Part shown: positions 32,760 to 41,285 of the stretch, one piece after another
Layout of the letters: each line of letters opens with the position of its first letter
How positions within the stretch are numbered: position 1 is the stretch's first letter
Assembly: GCF_030813235.1 (NCBI RefSeq)
Contig: NZ_JAUSUB010000013.1
Location: forward strand, 62,001-126,000
DNA: 64,000 nucleotides
Direction of reading: 5' to 3'
Source: Cytobacillus purgationiresistens
GTDB taxonomy: Bacteria > Bacillota > Bacilli > Bacillales > Cytobacillaceae
The notes under the pieces: generated by a model
Told to the model about the DNA's origin: nothing
What the model saw: only the letters and a program-made list of their open reading frames with translations
Databases searched by the model: none
Program-made: the position numbers and the translations under genes

Positions 32760-32918
32760 ATGGACGTACTATTGGATTTACTACTAACTCTTGCTAAGGC
32801 AGTGATAACACAAGTCGTTGCCCTTCTTTTCAGCAAGATATCACGTAAAAAATCCAAAAAGAAAACCACCCGTAAGACTCGCCAGTCGGGGTGGTTCTCT
32901 AAGAGAAATAAATCTTAG
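32760..32918 (+). CDS. Putative type I toxin, 52-aa hydrophobic peptide with basic tail
   Basis: The peptide MDVLLDLLLTLAKAVITQVV... has one membrane helix (about residues 3-25). A strongly basic tail rich in Lys, Arg and Ser follows, as in Fst- and Ldr-type toxins. The ATG is 7 nt from GGGAGGTG. The antisense strand carries a promoter downstream and a terminator inside the gene's 3' half, giving the arrangement of a type I antitoxin. It would stabilise the plasmid by post-segregational killing. No exact family was recognised. Confidence 0.6.
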   Translation: MDVLLDLLLTLAKAVITQVVALLFSKISRKKSKKKTTRKTRQSGWFSKRNKS

Positions 32919-32995
32919 TTAAGTAACCTCTCGCTCGGGCGATAAGTTACTAGGCAGGATGTTAGCGCATCCTGTCTTTTCTTAGTTATATCCAC
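32855..32995 (-). ncRNA. Putative antisense RNA antitoxin
   Basis: On the minus strand an extended -10 TGATATAAT (TATAAT at 33001-32996) would start an RNA near 32989. It crosses the toxin gene 3' end and stops at AACCACCC...GGGTGGTT (about 32897-32863), followed by TTCTTTTT. This RNA of about 130 nt overlaps the toxin mRNA 3' end. The terminator stem is embedded in the Lys/Thr-rich codons. Confidence 0.5.
32951..32982 (+). terminator. Terminator of toxin mRNA
   Basis: GGCAGGATG and CATCCTGTC form a 9-bp stem with a TTAGCG loop and a TTTTCTT tail. Confidence 0.7.
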
Positions 32996-33086
32996 ATTAT
33001 ATCATACTTATGACAAAAATAAAGAAAGCAGCAACCCTCAGCTACGCAAAACAAAGAGAAATATCTTTCTTACAAATGAAAATAAT

Positions 33087-33280
33087 GGTATAATCAAATC
33101 AACTTATTTTTCTTTTATTTATTTGCAATTCTTTATGAATTCGCGGTGTAACGATTAAATTACAGCCCTTGGGCATGTTTGTTAAACGAATGATTATTCG
33201 TTCTTATCAAGCTGCCCAAGGGCTTTTTGTCGTTCTCATATGAGAAATAAGCAAAAACTTTTGGGAAAGGGTGTTTATTT
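33087..33280 (+). promoter_or_regulatory. Leader B: conserved 5' UTR with internal terminator
   Basis: Extended -10 TGGTATAAT (TATAAT 33089-33094). A T-rich run and TTTGCAATTC...GAATTCGCGG hairpin follow, then terminator stem AGCCCTTGGGC (33164-33174) with GCCCAAGGGCT (33214-33224) and a T-run. An inner AACGAAT/ATTCGTT stem is nested inside. TTGGGAAAGGGTGT precedes the ATG. It shares all these parts with leaders A, C and D. Confidence 0.75.
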
Positions 33281-33619
33281 ATGAGTCATTTTGCAAATTT
33301 AACTATTGCAGTAGATTCAACATTAGATCATATCAATAGCGAGGTAATTGGAAATGGAGATTGTAGTCGGTTTTTCCGTATGGAGATTCTTACACCAGAC
33401 GGAAAGAGACGTTATTACAGTCTAAAGGCATCTTCTAAACATCTTGCATTTAAAGAGGCGAGTAAGATTATTGATTCCATGATTTCATCATTTAAAGATG
33501 AAAGAATCATGTGGAGATTAACCGGTACAGAGTGGACAATTGGATCCAGTTATGTAAAAAAAGAAAAAAAATCCTTAGCGAAAAAAGTATTTAACTACTT
33601 TTTTGACCTTGAAAACTAA
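33281..33619 (+). CDS. Hypothetical protein, 112 aa, cotranscribed with ssb
   Basis: The ATG follows the GGGAAAGGGTGT box of leader B. The soluble protein (MSHFANLTIAVDSTLDHINS...) has alternating strands and helices and a basic C-terminus. No domain was recognised. It lies 18 bp upstream of ssb, so it probably serves DNA handling in the same unit. Confidence 0.6.
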   Translation: MSHFANLTIAVDSTLDHINSEVIGNGDCSRFFRMEILTPDGKRRYYSLKASSKHLAFKEASKIIDSMISSFKDERIMWRLTGTEWTIGSSYVKKEKKSLAKKVFNYFFDLEN

Positions 33620-33637
33620 AAGGAGCGTGTTGAATTC

Positions 33638-34108
33638 ATGAATACTACAATAATTACTGGAAGATTAACTAAAGATCCTGAACTTCGATATACATCAAGT
33701 AATAAAGCGGTAACTTCAATTTCTATAGCTGTGAGTAGAGGTTATAAAAACCAGCAGGGAGAAGTAGAAACCGATTTTTTTAATGTGGTTATCTGGGAGC
33801 AACAAGCCAAGAATGTTGTTAACTACTTAAATAAAGGTAGTCGAGTAGCAATAGAAGGGCGATTACAAAACCGCTCCTATGAAAGCGATGGTAGGAAGGT
33901 TTACATTACAGAAATTCATGCTAAGAGCATTGAGTTTTTAGATAGTAAAAATGAGAATCCTAGGGAAAAAACTGATCTACCAAACAATAGGCCCACTAAA
34001 CAAAATAATCAAGGGTATGATAATTCTAATTATGGTAATCAAGGATTTAACAACCAAGATCCATTTGCAAGTGGCCAAGATATATCAGACGATGATCTTC
34101 CCTTCTAA
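33638..34108 (+). CDS. ssb: Single-stranded DNA-binding protein
   Basis: A 156-aa protein with the bacterial SSB OB-fold: TTIITGRLTKDPELRYT, VTSISIAVSRGY, DFFNVVIWEQQAKNVVNYL, GSRVAIEGRLQNRSYE (about residues 3-105). A flexible Asn/Gln-rich linker and the acidic tip DISDDDLPF follow, matching the conserved C-terminal partner-binding motif. Plasmid SSBs coat transferred single strands and help replication in the recipient. It starts after AAGGAGCGTG. A terminator follows, and control comes from leader B. Confidence 0.95.
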   Translation: MNTTIITGRLTKDPELRYTSSNKAVTSISIAVSRGYKNQQGEVETDFFNVVIWEQQAKNVVNYLNKGSRVAIEGRLQNRSYESDGRKVYITEIHAKSIEFLDSKNENPREKTDLPNNRPTKQNNQGYDNSNYGNQGFNNQDPFASGQDISDDDLPF

Positions 34109-34170
34109 AGAATGTAAATGTGTAAATCAAATTATTGTTTTAAATAAACAATAGAGTTTTATTACTTTTA

Positions 34171-34201
34171 GAGAGCATCCAATTAACCTGGATGCTCTTT
34201 T
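34171..34201 (+). terminator. Terminator after ssb
   Basis: AGAGCATCC and GGATGCTCT form a 9-bp stem followed by TTT, about 60 bp after the ssb stop. Confidence 0.75.
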
Positions 34202-34315
34202 AAAGTTCCTAGAATAATAGTGCAAAAAACCAAAAATCCCCTCATAAAAACAAGGGATTTACGTTAATTTTTGTTTACATCCACTAATACACTACAAAAG
34301 AAAAGTGAGGAATTT

Positions 34316-34717
34316 ATGATGAAAACTAAATCAGCTGTAGTAAATGTTTTATTAAAAAAAGAGAATGATTTTAGATGGCATGCTAATAGTGTGTACTCAT
34401 TAAGAGATAAGCAAGAATTAATTGGAGGTGGATTATTAGATCGAGTATCCCTTCCACACAATATAGACTTATGGGTGAACGACGAAATGACAAGTGAACA
34501 CGGGCTAAACTTGATTATTTTATGGGACAATAAACCAGATTATCATCAATATATATTCGGTCCTGTATTACTTTCTGGTGTTGATGAAAACGGAGAGACA
34601 GTTTCATTAACCGTTTTTCAAAGGAAGTGGATTGCTAAACAATTACGAATTGGCAATTTAACAAACGGCCAGAGAATCACTGTAATTGATGTGAATGTGG
34701 GAGGTGCTATAGTATGA
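34316..34717 (+). CDS. Hypothetical protein, 133 aa, upstream of methyltransferase
   Basis: The ATG at 34316 follows GTGAGGAATTT; an upstream in-frame start has no ribosome binding site. The protein is soluble (NVLLKKENDFRWHANSVYSLRDK...), with no recognised domain. Its stop overlaps the methyltransferase start by ATGA, indicating a functional pair. A small hairpin at 34236-34260 precedes it. Confidence 0.55.
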   Translation: MMKTKSAVVNVLLKKENDFRWHANSVYSLRDKQELIGGGLLDRVSLPHNIDLWVNDEMTSEHGLNLIILWDNKPDYHQYIFGPVLLSGVDENGETVSLTVFQRKWIAKQLRIGNLTNGQRITVIDVNVGGAIV

Positions 34718-35766
34718 GTCATTTAGGTAATAAAATAAAGGCTGGGTACTATAGGACGCCGGATTTACAAGGAGAATATCTTAAAAAGCTTCTACACTTT
34801 ACAGGAGATACACCCATATTTGACCCAACATGTGGTGAAGGTTTTATCTTAAATTATTTGGCCACTGGGCATGAACCTCGTAATATCAAAAGTTACGGTG
34901 TAGAGCTTGATAGAGGAAGAGCTGCATCCGCTGCAAAGATTATCGACCGTCTGGTCCAAGCACCAATAGAAAGCATGGTTATATCACATAATGTTTTTGG
35001 CTTACTTCTACTTAATCCGCCATATGATAATACGATTGTAGGTATTGGGAAAGAAGGAACTGAAAGAAAAGAATTCATTGAATTAGCTAGAAACACTAAG
35101 TACTTAATCCCTGGAGGTTTAATGATATATATCATTCCTTCCTATCGTTTTGCGGATAAACATATCTCTAGATTTCTCGCTACCCAATTTGAAGAAGTAG
35201 GTGTGGCAAAATTTTCGGATGAGGATTATGAGGATTATAAACAATGTATTTTCATTGGCAGAAAGAAAGTTGGTAAAAAAAAGAAATATAATAAAATCAT
35301 GCATGAATTTCTATTAAGCATGGAATCAGAGGATTTTATTAAGACCAATGTCTCTTCTATCAAACAATTTATTGGCCAAAAACAATGGGAAGTACCAGAA
35401 GCAGACGTGGAAGTACCTACTTTTTATTCTAAAATTGAGAATAAAAGAGATTTCATCCTATCAATAAAGGAAAACAAGGGCTTTCTTGCCTTTAAAGAAC
35501 GCACTAAACCAAAACAACTTGAAATAGGTGGGGATCCTATTATTAATATTGCACAAGGACAGATGGCATTATTATTAGCATCTGGTGCTGTTAATGGAGT
35601 ACTCGGAGAAGGAGAACATTTACATGCAGTACAGGGCGTAGAAACAGTTTCTAATGTAGAAACAACCGAGTCTACAGATGACATGATCATCACAAAAACA
35701 AGAACAAAGAGGGATATATCAATTAAAATTATATTACCTACTGGTAAAGTCAAAAAGCTTGTATAG
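34714..35766 (+). CDS. DUF6094-type SAM-dependent DNA methyltransferase-like protein
   Basis: A 350-aa protein with SAM-binding motif DPTCGEGFIL (about residues 37-46), acidic strand GVELDRGR, and catalytic NPPYDN (about 102-107) as in N6-adenine methyltransferases. The second half lacks an obvious target-recognition domain. This DUF6094 type recurs on conjugative elements beside SNF2-like helicases, one of which lies 3 kb away. It may methylate plasmid DNA against restriction, by inference. Confidence 0.75.
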   Translation: MSHLGNKIKAGYYRTPDLQGEYLKKLLHFTGDTPIFDPTCGEGFILNYLATGHEPRNIKSYGVELDRGRAASAAKIIDRLVQAPIESMVISHNVFGLLLLNPPYDNTIVGIGKEGTERKEFIELARNTKYLIPGGLMIYIIPSYRFADKHISRFLATQFEEVGVAKFSDEDYEDYKQCIFIGRKKVGKKKKYNKIMHEFLLSMESEDFIKTNVSSIKQFIGQKQWEVPEADVEVPTFYSKIENKRDFILSIKENKGFLAFKERTKPKQLEIGGDPIINIAQGQMALLLASGAVNGVLGEGEHLHAVQGVETVSNVETTESTDDMIITKTRTKRDISIKIILPTGKVKKLV

Positions 35767-35829
35767 AAGTTCTGCAGGTATAATATACAAACTAAATCAG
35801 AGTAATTACTTTTAAACTAATATCTAGTA

Positions 35830-36035
35830 AGACTATTTTTCATTCTAGAATTTTAATTGTATAACTTTCTATATATTTTTTTTGCTAATTCATTTTCGAA
35901 TTATGCGATAAGAATAATAAAACCGCCTTTGGGCTGTTATTTTCCCCATGGATTTTCTATGGTCTGAATAATCTGTTCAAAGGCTTTTTTTGTGTATTCA
36001 TAATCAATGGCCCAAGGGAAAGGATGTTAACTAAC
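35830..36035 (+). promoter_or_regulatory. Leader C: conserved 5' UTR with internal terminator
   Basis: Possible promoter TTTTCA, 17 bp, TATAAC around 35836-35864. TTTGCTAATTC...GAATTATGC small hairpin, then GCCTTTG (35925-35931) with CAAAGGC (35978-35984) and seven T residues. An inner CCATgg/ctATGG stem is nested inside. CCAAGGGAAAGGATGT precedes the start. Same plan as leaders A, B and D. Confidence 0.7.
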
Positions 36036-36440
36036 ATGAAAAAAGAGGTAGATTATTTAAAAGAAATTGTTAAGTACAATGAATCAGAAACTAAAAAGAA
36101 TGGGATGTTCATAGCTTTTGAATTCAATGGAGTCATGGTGACTAATCCATTTTACGATGAAACTATGAGATATGAAGTTAAGCCGTCAGATTATTATGGT
36201 CAGAAAAATATAGACTCTATGATAACTGAGTTTACCAATCTTGGGACTTATCCTAAGTACTCTGACGAAAAAATGAAGCAATTCATTGAACAAGATATTT
36301 TAGTCAAATCTTTTTACAATGAACTAATTAAGAAGTATGGTCATTCACCCAAGGATGCAATGCAAATTATTTATAATTACTATGTAATTACTGATCCAAT
36401 CATGCTGAGTATCTATGAGGATATACCTAAGAAGAAATAG
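36036..36440 (+). CDS. Hypothetical protein, 134 aa
   Basis: The ATG at 36036 is chosen by analogy to leaders A, B and D, 12 nt after AAAGG; the ATG at 36024 lies inside the box. The soluble protein (MKKEVDYLKEIVKYNESETKKNG...) is mixed alpha/beta and ends in Lys-rich KKK. No known motif is present. It is the only gene of its unit before the next promoter. Confidence 0.55.
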   Translation: MKKEVDYLKEIVKYNESETKKNGMFIAFEFNGVMVTNPFYDETMRYEVKPSDYYGQKNIDSMITEFTNLGTYPKYSDEKMKQFIEQDILVKSFYNELIKKYGHSPKDAMQIIYNYYVITDPIMLSIYEDIPKKK

Positions 36441-36447
36441 CTTAATC

Positions 36448-36577
36448 TTGTCATAACAAGATAATAATGGTATATTTGTATAAGAATTGCTACACTATGG
36501 TGTTAGCGGGTTAAGAACATAAAGCTCTTTGGAGTATAACGCACCCTGTGTGTTAATACCCCAAAGAGCTTTTTTTA
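36448..36577 (+). promoter_or_regulatory. Promoter and attenuator-like leader E
   Basis: TTGTCA (36448-36453), 17 bp, TATATT (36471-36476) with a preceding TGG. A terminator stem follows: AAAGCTCTTTGG (36521-36532) with CCAAAGAGCTTT (36561-36572) and T residues to 36577. AAAGGAGAAAG and the start codon follow within 21 nt, so transcription must cross the terminator. Confidence 0.75.
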
Positions 36578-36597
36578 TTTGAAAGGAGAAAGAGAAT

Positions 36598-36870
36598 ATG
36601 GAGAAAGCTGCTACTTTTTATTTAGAGTATCTTCACATCGGTTATTATGAATTTGGTTTCTCTACTGTTGATCAATTGCTCATTGAAATTACAGTTATTG
36701 ATCATCAGTTATCATTCGTTCGCACACTTGGATTTTGTGAATCAATGGATGAGGCTGAAAATCTCTTGGAAAAAGCCATACGAAACGGGTTCAATGAAAA
36801 AGGAGTAGTTTTTAATGCTATTCCCAATTTTGAGCTTATAAGATGTAAGGAACTCGTAGGGCAATACTAG
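36598..36870 (+). CDS. Hypothetical protein, 90 aa
   Basis: Starts after GAAAGGAGAAAG. The small acidic soluble protein (MEKAATFYLEYLHIGYYEFG...) has no Cys pairs, membrane helix or recognised domain. It is a single-gene unit with its own leader, like its neighbours. Confidence 0.55.
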   Translation: MEKAATFYLEYLHIGYYEFGFSTVDQLLIEITVIDHQLSFVRTLGFCESMDEAENLLEKAIRNGFNEKGVVFNAIPNFELIRCKELVGQY

Positions 36871-36884
36871 TTTTTTACCCATTA

Positions 36885-37087
36885 CTGGTTTATAATTAAC
36901 CTATACTTTCTTCTTTCTTTTTTATTGCGACAATTAATTTTGTCTGCGGGGATGACTAAATTTACGCCTTTGGGTGTGCATTGTTTTACTGTAGTGTAAC
37001 TACAACTAAACAATCCATCCAAGGGCTTTTTTGCGTTCTCAGAAAAATTGAAAGTAAAATTACTCTTGGGAAAGGATGTATTATTGT
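36885..37087 (+). promoter_or_regulatory. Leader D: conserved 5' UTR with internal terminator
   Basis: TTTATAAT near 36888 gives a possible -10. A T-rich run and ATTGCGACAA...TTGTCTGCGGGG small hairpin lead to stem GCCTTTGG (36966-36973) with CCAAGGGC (37019-37026) and six T residues. Inner TTGTTT/AAACAA and GTAGtg/CTAC stems are nested inside. CTTGGGAAAGGATGT precedes the ATG at 37088. Confidence 0.7.
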
Positions 37088-37710
37088 ATGAAGAAAAGTA
37101 AGGGGTTTAACAAAGGTTATAAAAAGAAGACAGCAGCCGAGAAAAAACAAGAGGTGGATAACTTACTCAAGAAGCTTGACGAAGGAGTAAAAACCTCAAG
37201 TTAAATCCTGACAAGTATCGAGCAATTCTTGAGATGGAAGCCTTGCTTCCTAAATACTCGTTTAATAACATCTTATTGGCCCGCTTTCAAAACCCAGAAG
37301 CGACGTTCATTGCACCGCTAAAAAGATGGAATGAGCTTGGTAGAATTGTAAACGATAAAGCTATCTTTATTCTAACTCCTGTTTTTAAAAACATTGAAAA
37401 TACAGAAACAGGTGAAGTAGAAAGAAAGGTAGTCAAGTATTACAGAGTCCCTGTATATGATTATTCCAGTACTAAGGGAAAAGAGCTTCCCATCGAAAGA
37501 ATAAGACTCAAACTCGAGGGCGAATCCGAAGAAGCAATTCAGATTTTTAATGCAGCAAAGCTGATCGCTGAGAGTAATAATTGTTCAGTCAGTGTAGAAC
37601 GAGTACCTGGTGCAGCCAATGGCTATTTTTTTGATAATGGTCTAATTCAAAAAATTGTAATCGACCGTGATCTATCTATTAACCATAGAGCCAAAACCAT
37701 AATAGTGTAG
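37088..37710 (+). pseudogene. ArdC-like ssDNA-binding antirestriction protein, frameshifted
   Basis: The first frame (37088-37204) ends EKKQEVDNLLKKLDEGVKTSS and stops. One added T at the TTA there would restore NPDKYRAILEMEALLPKYSFNNILLARFQNP, which joins the frame open from 37234. LDEGVK...NPDKYR...YSFNN.LL is the start of the ArdC N-terminal domain. Near the end another 1-nt shift after HRAKTII would add VEEILLQNES...EIA to 37784. The gene is either inactive or read by frameshifting. ArdC proteins protect incoming single strands. It follows leader D. Confidence 0.7.
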
Positions 37711-37938
37711 AAGAAATTCTATTACAAAACGAGAGCACAGAGGAAGAAGAGAAACAAGAGATGAAACACATAGAAATTGCCTGATTTCAATTTGAACATC
37801 AGCAAGATACAAAAAAAGAAAGTAGCAGCTATAACATACGTATAGCAGCGGCATAAAGAGTTAATCAATCCATGAGATATTCACCTTATAAAAGGTGAAT
37901 AAAGGGGTTGTTTTTTTATTTTGAGAGGAGTTTTTACT

Positions 37939-40900
37939 ATGTTTACAACAGAGACAAATGAGCAACCAAAAATGTTTCAAGTATTTTCGAACTTAGCCTG
38001 GCATGAAGTATTTTGTTATGCGTTGGCATACGAGAAAAAAGAGCGGAATGAAGATAAATTACTTCTCTCCATAATAAGTGGTTCTGATTCTGCTTTGCAG
38101 TCTATCAAAGGGACGATTGATTTAGGTTCTCGCGGTATTAATTTTGGTTACGGTGATAAAGGGTTAACTGGATATAAATTCACTTCTGAGAAATCCTTAT
38201 ATTCTGAAAAGGGCCATTATGAGAGGTTCCCGATGACGTTGAATCAAAACAGAAAAGCTCTAGCAATTGTTCATGATGATCTTTTAAATAATAACAAGTA
38301 TGTCCTATCCTTTGATGGAAACGTTGCCGGAGAAATAGCGACTTTACTTGGTGGTGTTAATTTCGGATTACACATTCTGCCTGAATGGGAAGACATCGTT
38401 TTTAAAGAGTTAATTATAGAGAATCATTTAATCAAACATAATCTCTATTTTGATCGAGAGCTTTTCCCTGAGGAATTAAGTCTTTACTCAATTCAATTAA
38501 CTGAGGAACAAGCAGATGCATTTATTGAAAATCTTCTTAAAGAAGGAAAAATAAAATTTCCGCGAGAAGGCAGTGGAGATAAAGTTGATCAGATATCTGA
38601 TTTAACTTCCTATCTAATGGATTATAACGATGCAATGGTGAAGAGCTTATCTGAATCTGTTAAGCCACTCCATAACCCACTTAACGATGAGGCACTAGAA
38701 TACTTTAAAGGGTATCCAACTACTCTATTCCCTGTACAATCACATGTAGCTAGCGCAGTTGTTAAAAAGTTGAGGACTAATAAATCAGTTATTATCCAAG
38801 GAGAAATGTCAACTGGGAAGAGTAAAGTAATGACTGCAATCGCAGATGGATATCAGCAATCGTTAAAAGGCAATAAAGGGTATCATGTTTGTTTAATGTG
38901 TCCACCTTCCTTAACTAAGAAATGGCCAGAGGAAATAAAATCTTTAATACCTAATGCCAATGTAATAGTAATCAAAGAAAGTGCCGCGCTGATACGGTAT
39001 CACGCTGAATGGATGCGTTCGGGTAGGACGAAACCAACTGTTCCAACCTTTTTCATTATTTCATTTACAACGATGCGCAACGATGCCCGAATAGTCCCTG
39101 CAGTTACCCATACTTATAAAGGAACTGCTCAACAAGGTCTATCAGAAGACCAGGATATCTATAAAAACGGATTTTATTGTCCTTCTTGTGGTCACGCGCA
39201 TCAAACCATAGAGAAAAAAATGTTGGTCCTTGATGAAGATGGCAACGAAGTACAGAAGAAAATTTCTCATAATATGACTGCATTTGAATTTGGGGATACC
39301 AGAAGAATAGCGAACAGTTCAAAAGCAGCCAATGCCTTTTGTTCTGAATGTGATGAAAGTCTATGGACAAGAAAAGTACCCACTCGTTTTAAATCCATAA
39401 AAGAATGGTTCGCATATGAAAACAAGTTGCTTTATGCCATTAAGAAGAATGACCTTAAATTGTATGAACATGTGAAAAGCAAACAACCCAATTTTGTTAA
39501 ATCTGTTGGGATGCCTAAAAGAATAGCAACAATTGAGTATATAAGGAGAAAGATGAAGAACTTTTTCGATATATCAATCATCGACGAAATTCACGAGCTG
39601 CGCGGTGGAATGACTGCTCAAGGTCATGCATTAGGATCCCTAGTGGCAGCTTCAAAGAAGGTTATCGGAGGTACTGGAACTCTCTTTGGAGGAAGGGCTC
39701 TAGATATCTACTATCTACTTTGGCGTTGCTTTTCCCAAGACATGATTGCTGCTGGATTTAGTTTTGAGGATTCAAATAGATTCAATGAAGAATTCGGTAA
39801 CATTGAAGAAACAACCTATCAAAAGAAGAGTGGAGCCAAGGAATATTCAAATACTAATTCACGCGGCGGAGATTGTAGAACAACTAGAAAGATTCTACCC
39901 GGTATCTCACCTTTTATATACGGAAAGTTTCTAATCCAGAATACTGTAAATATCAGACTAATGGACGTTTGGCCAGATCCAGTTGAATTGGTGGACACGC
40001 CAACGATCTTTGTCCCTATAGAGGGTGAGCTTGAAAATAATTACAAAAACATGGTTAATTCATTCGAGCATGCCATAAATAACTGGGAAGACGGAAATAA
40101 GCTCTATCTCAAGCTAACAGACTATGGAGTTAGTTATCCTGATAATCCTTTTACTTTCCCAGATGCAATAGCAAAGAATGAAAATGGAACAAAAGAATTA
40201 ATTTGGAAAGCTGCTCATATTGAACAAGAGGTTACCCTGCCAAAAGAAAAGAAGCTTCAAGAAATAATTGAGGGAGAAATTTCAGAAGGAAGAAAATCCA
40301 TTGTTTATGTCAGAGACACAGGTTCTTCAGTATCAGAACGAGATATAAGGCCGCGTTTGAAGAAGAAGTTAGAAGAAATCGGTGCCAAGGTTTGCATACT
40401 GAGCACAAATACCACTTCAACTAATACTAGAAGTGAATGGTTAAAGAAAAAAATTGATGATGAAGATTTTGATGTCTGTATAGTTAGCCAGGAGCTGGTC
40501 AAAGTAGGCCTAGATTTACTATGTACACCTACCTTAGTCTATTATCAATTCTCTTGGTCACTTTTTACTCTTAATCAAAGCTCACGCCGTTCTTTTCGAA
40601 TAGGTCAAGATAAAGAATGCAGGTTGTACTACCTGTCTTATGAGCGTACGTACCAAGAGCAAATGGCTCAAATTGTAGCATTAAAGAACAAAGCTGCAGC
40701 CGCTATAAATGGAGAAGTATCGTCTGATGGATTATCCGCTATGTTAGGGGATGATGGTGATCTTCAAACCTTATTGATTCAGAGTGTGAAAAATGGAGGA
40801 GAAGTGCTTACCGGATCAGCAGAGGATTGGATAAATCAAACATCTGATCGTGCCCGAGAAATACTAAATAGCATCGGCCAGAAGAAAAAGAGCAAGACTT

Positions 40901-41265
40901 TATCTATTTCGGAGCAACTTGAGTCATGGATAGAAAGTGAAATTCAAGGAGAAACAACCAAACTTGCAATGCTAAGAGATAAAGAGTTGATTTTGGATAA
41001 TATCAAGACTGGAAAAGTATTAGGTTTTGAAATCCATAAAAACAAACTTCAAATTGATTTACTCGAGGCATTTGGATTCGATCGTAATTTCGTCTCAGAT
41101 GGGGCTATTTTGTATCACATATCTCGACCACAACAAGCGGTAAAACAAATAGCAATTAATAGCTCACATGTAAAAATAATAACGATTACACCTGAAGTTA
41201 AGAAAAGTAAAACGGGTAAGAGGTCAATTGCGGAAAATCAGCTAGCTTTTGATTTATTCGCTTAA
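37939..41265 (+). CDS. Large SNF2/strawberry-notch-like DEAD-box helicase
   Basis: The ATG at 37939 follows GAGAGGAG. The 1108-aa protein has Walker A GEMSTGKSK (about residues 287-295) and DEIH box (about 548) with IIDEIHELRGG. Motif VI is QSSRRSFRIGQDKECRLYYL (near 878), typical of SNF2-like ATPases. Two Cys pairs (CPSCGHAH near 413, CSECDES near 467) form an inserted zinc ribbon. Such helicases accompany DUF6094 methyltransferases and polyvalent proteins on conjugative elements. A hairpin (around 37874-37895) lies upstream. Confidence 0.8.
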   Translation: MFTTETNEQPKMFQVFSNLAWHEVFCYALAYEKKERNEDKLLLSIISGSDSALQSIKGTIDLGSRGINFGYGDKGLTGYKFTSEKSLYSEKGHYERFPMTLNQNRKALAIVHDDLLNNNKYVLSFDGNVAGEIATLLGGVNFGLHILPEWEDIVFKELIIENHLIKHNLYFDRELFPEELSLYSIQLTEEQADAFIENLLKEGKIKFPREGSGDKVDQISDLTSYLMDYNDAMVKSLSESVKPLHNPLNDEALEYFKGYPTTLFPVQSHVASAVVKKLRTNKSVIIQGEMSTGKSKVMTAIADGYQQSLKGNKGYHVCLMCPPSLTKKWPEEIKSLIPNANVIVIKESAALIRYHAEWMRSGRTKPTVPTFFIISFTTMRNDARIVPAVTHTYKGTAQQGLSEDQDIYKNGFYCPSCGHAHQTIEKKMLVLDEDGNEVQKKISHNMTAFEFGDTRRIANSSKAANAFCSECDESLWTRKVPTRFKSIKEWFAYENKLLYAIKKNDLKLYEHVKSKQPNFVKSVGMPKRIATIEYIRRKMKNFFDISIIDEIHELRGGMTAQGHALGSLVAASKKVIGGTGTLFGGRALDIYYLLWRCFSQDMIAAGFSFEDSNRFNEEFGNIEETTYQKKSGAKEYSNTNSRGGDCRTTRKILPGISPFIYGKFLIQNTVNIRLMDVWPDPVELVDTPTIFVPIEGELENNYKNMVNSFEHAINNWEDGNKLYLKLTDYGVSYPDNPFTFPDAIAKNENGTKELIWKAAHIEQEVTLPKEKKLQEIIEGEISEGRKSIVYVRDTGSSVSERDIRPRLKKKLEEIGAKVCILSTNTTSTNTRSEWLKKKIDDEDFDVCIVSQELVKVGLDLLCTPTLVYYQFSWSLFTLNQSSRRSFRIGQDKECRLYYLSYERTYQEQMAQIVALKNKAAAAINGEVSSDGLSAMLGDDGDLQTLLIQSVKNGGEVLTGSAEDWINQTSDRAREILNSIGQKKKSKTLSISEQLESWIESEIQGETTKLAMLRDKELILDNIKTGKVLGFEIHKNKLQIDLLEAFGFDRNFVSDGAILYHISRPQQAVKQIAINSSHVKIITITPEVKKSKTGKRSIAENQLAFDLFA

Positions 41266-41285
41266 TAAAAACTAACTGGAGGTTA

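Noticed and set aside
27504..37087. Reading leaders A-D as ordinary terminators of the upstream genes
   Set aside because: In A the promoter overlaps the upstream stop and precedes the hairpin, and in all four the conserved GGGAAAGG box follows it, so the hairpins lie inside the downstream transcripts.
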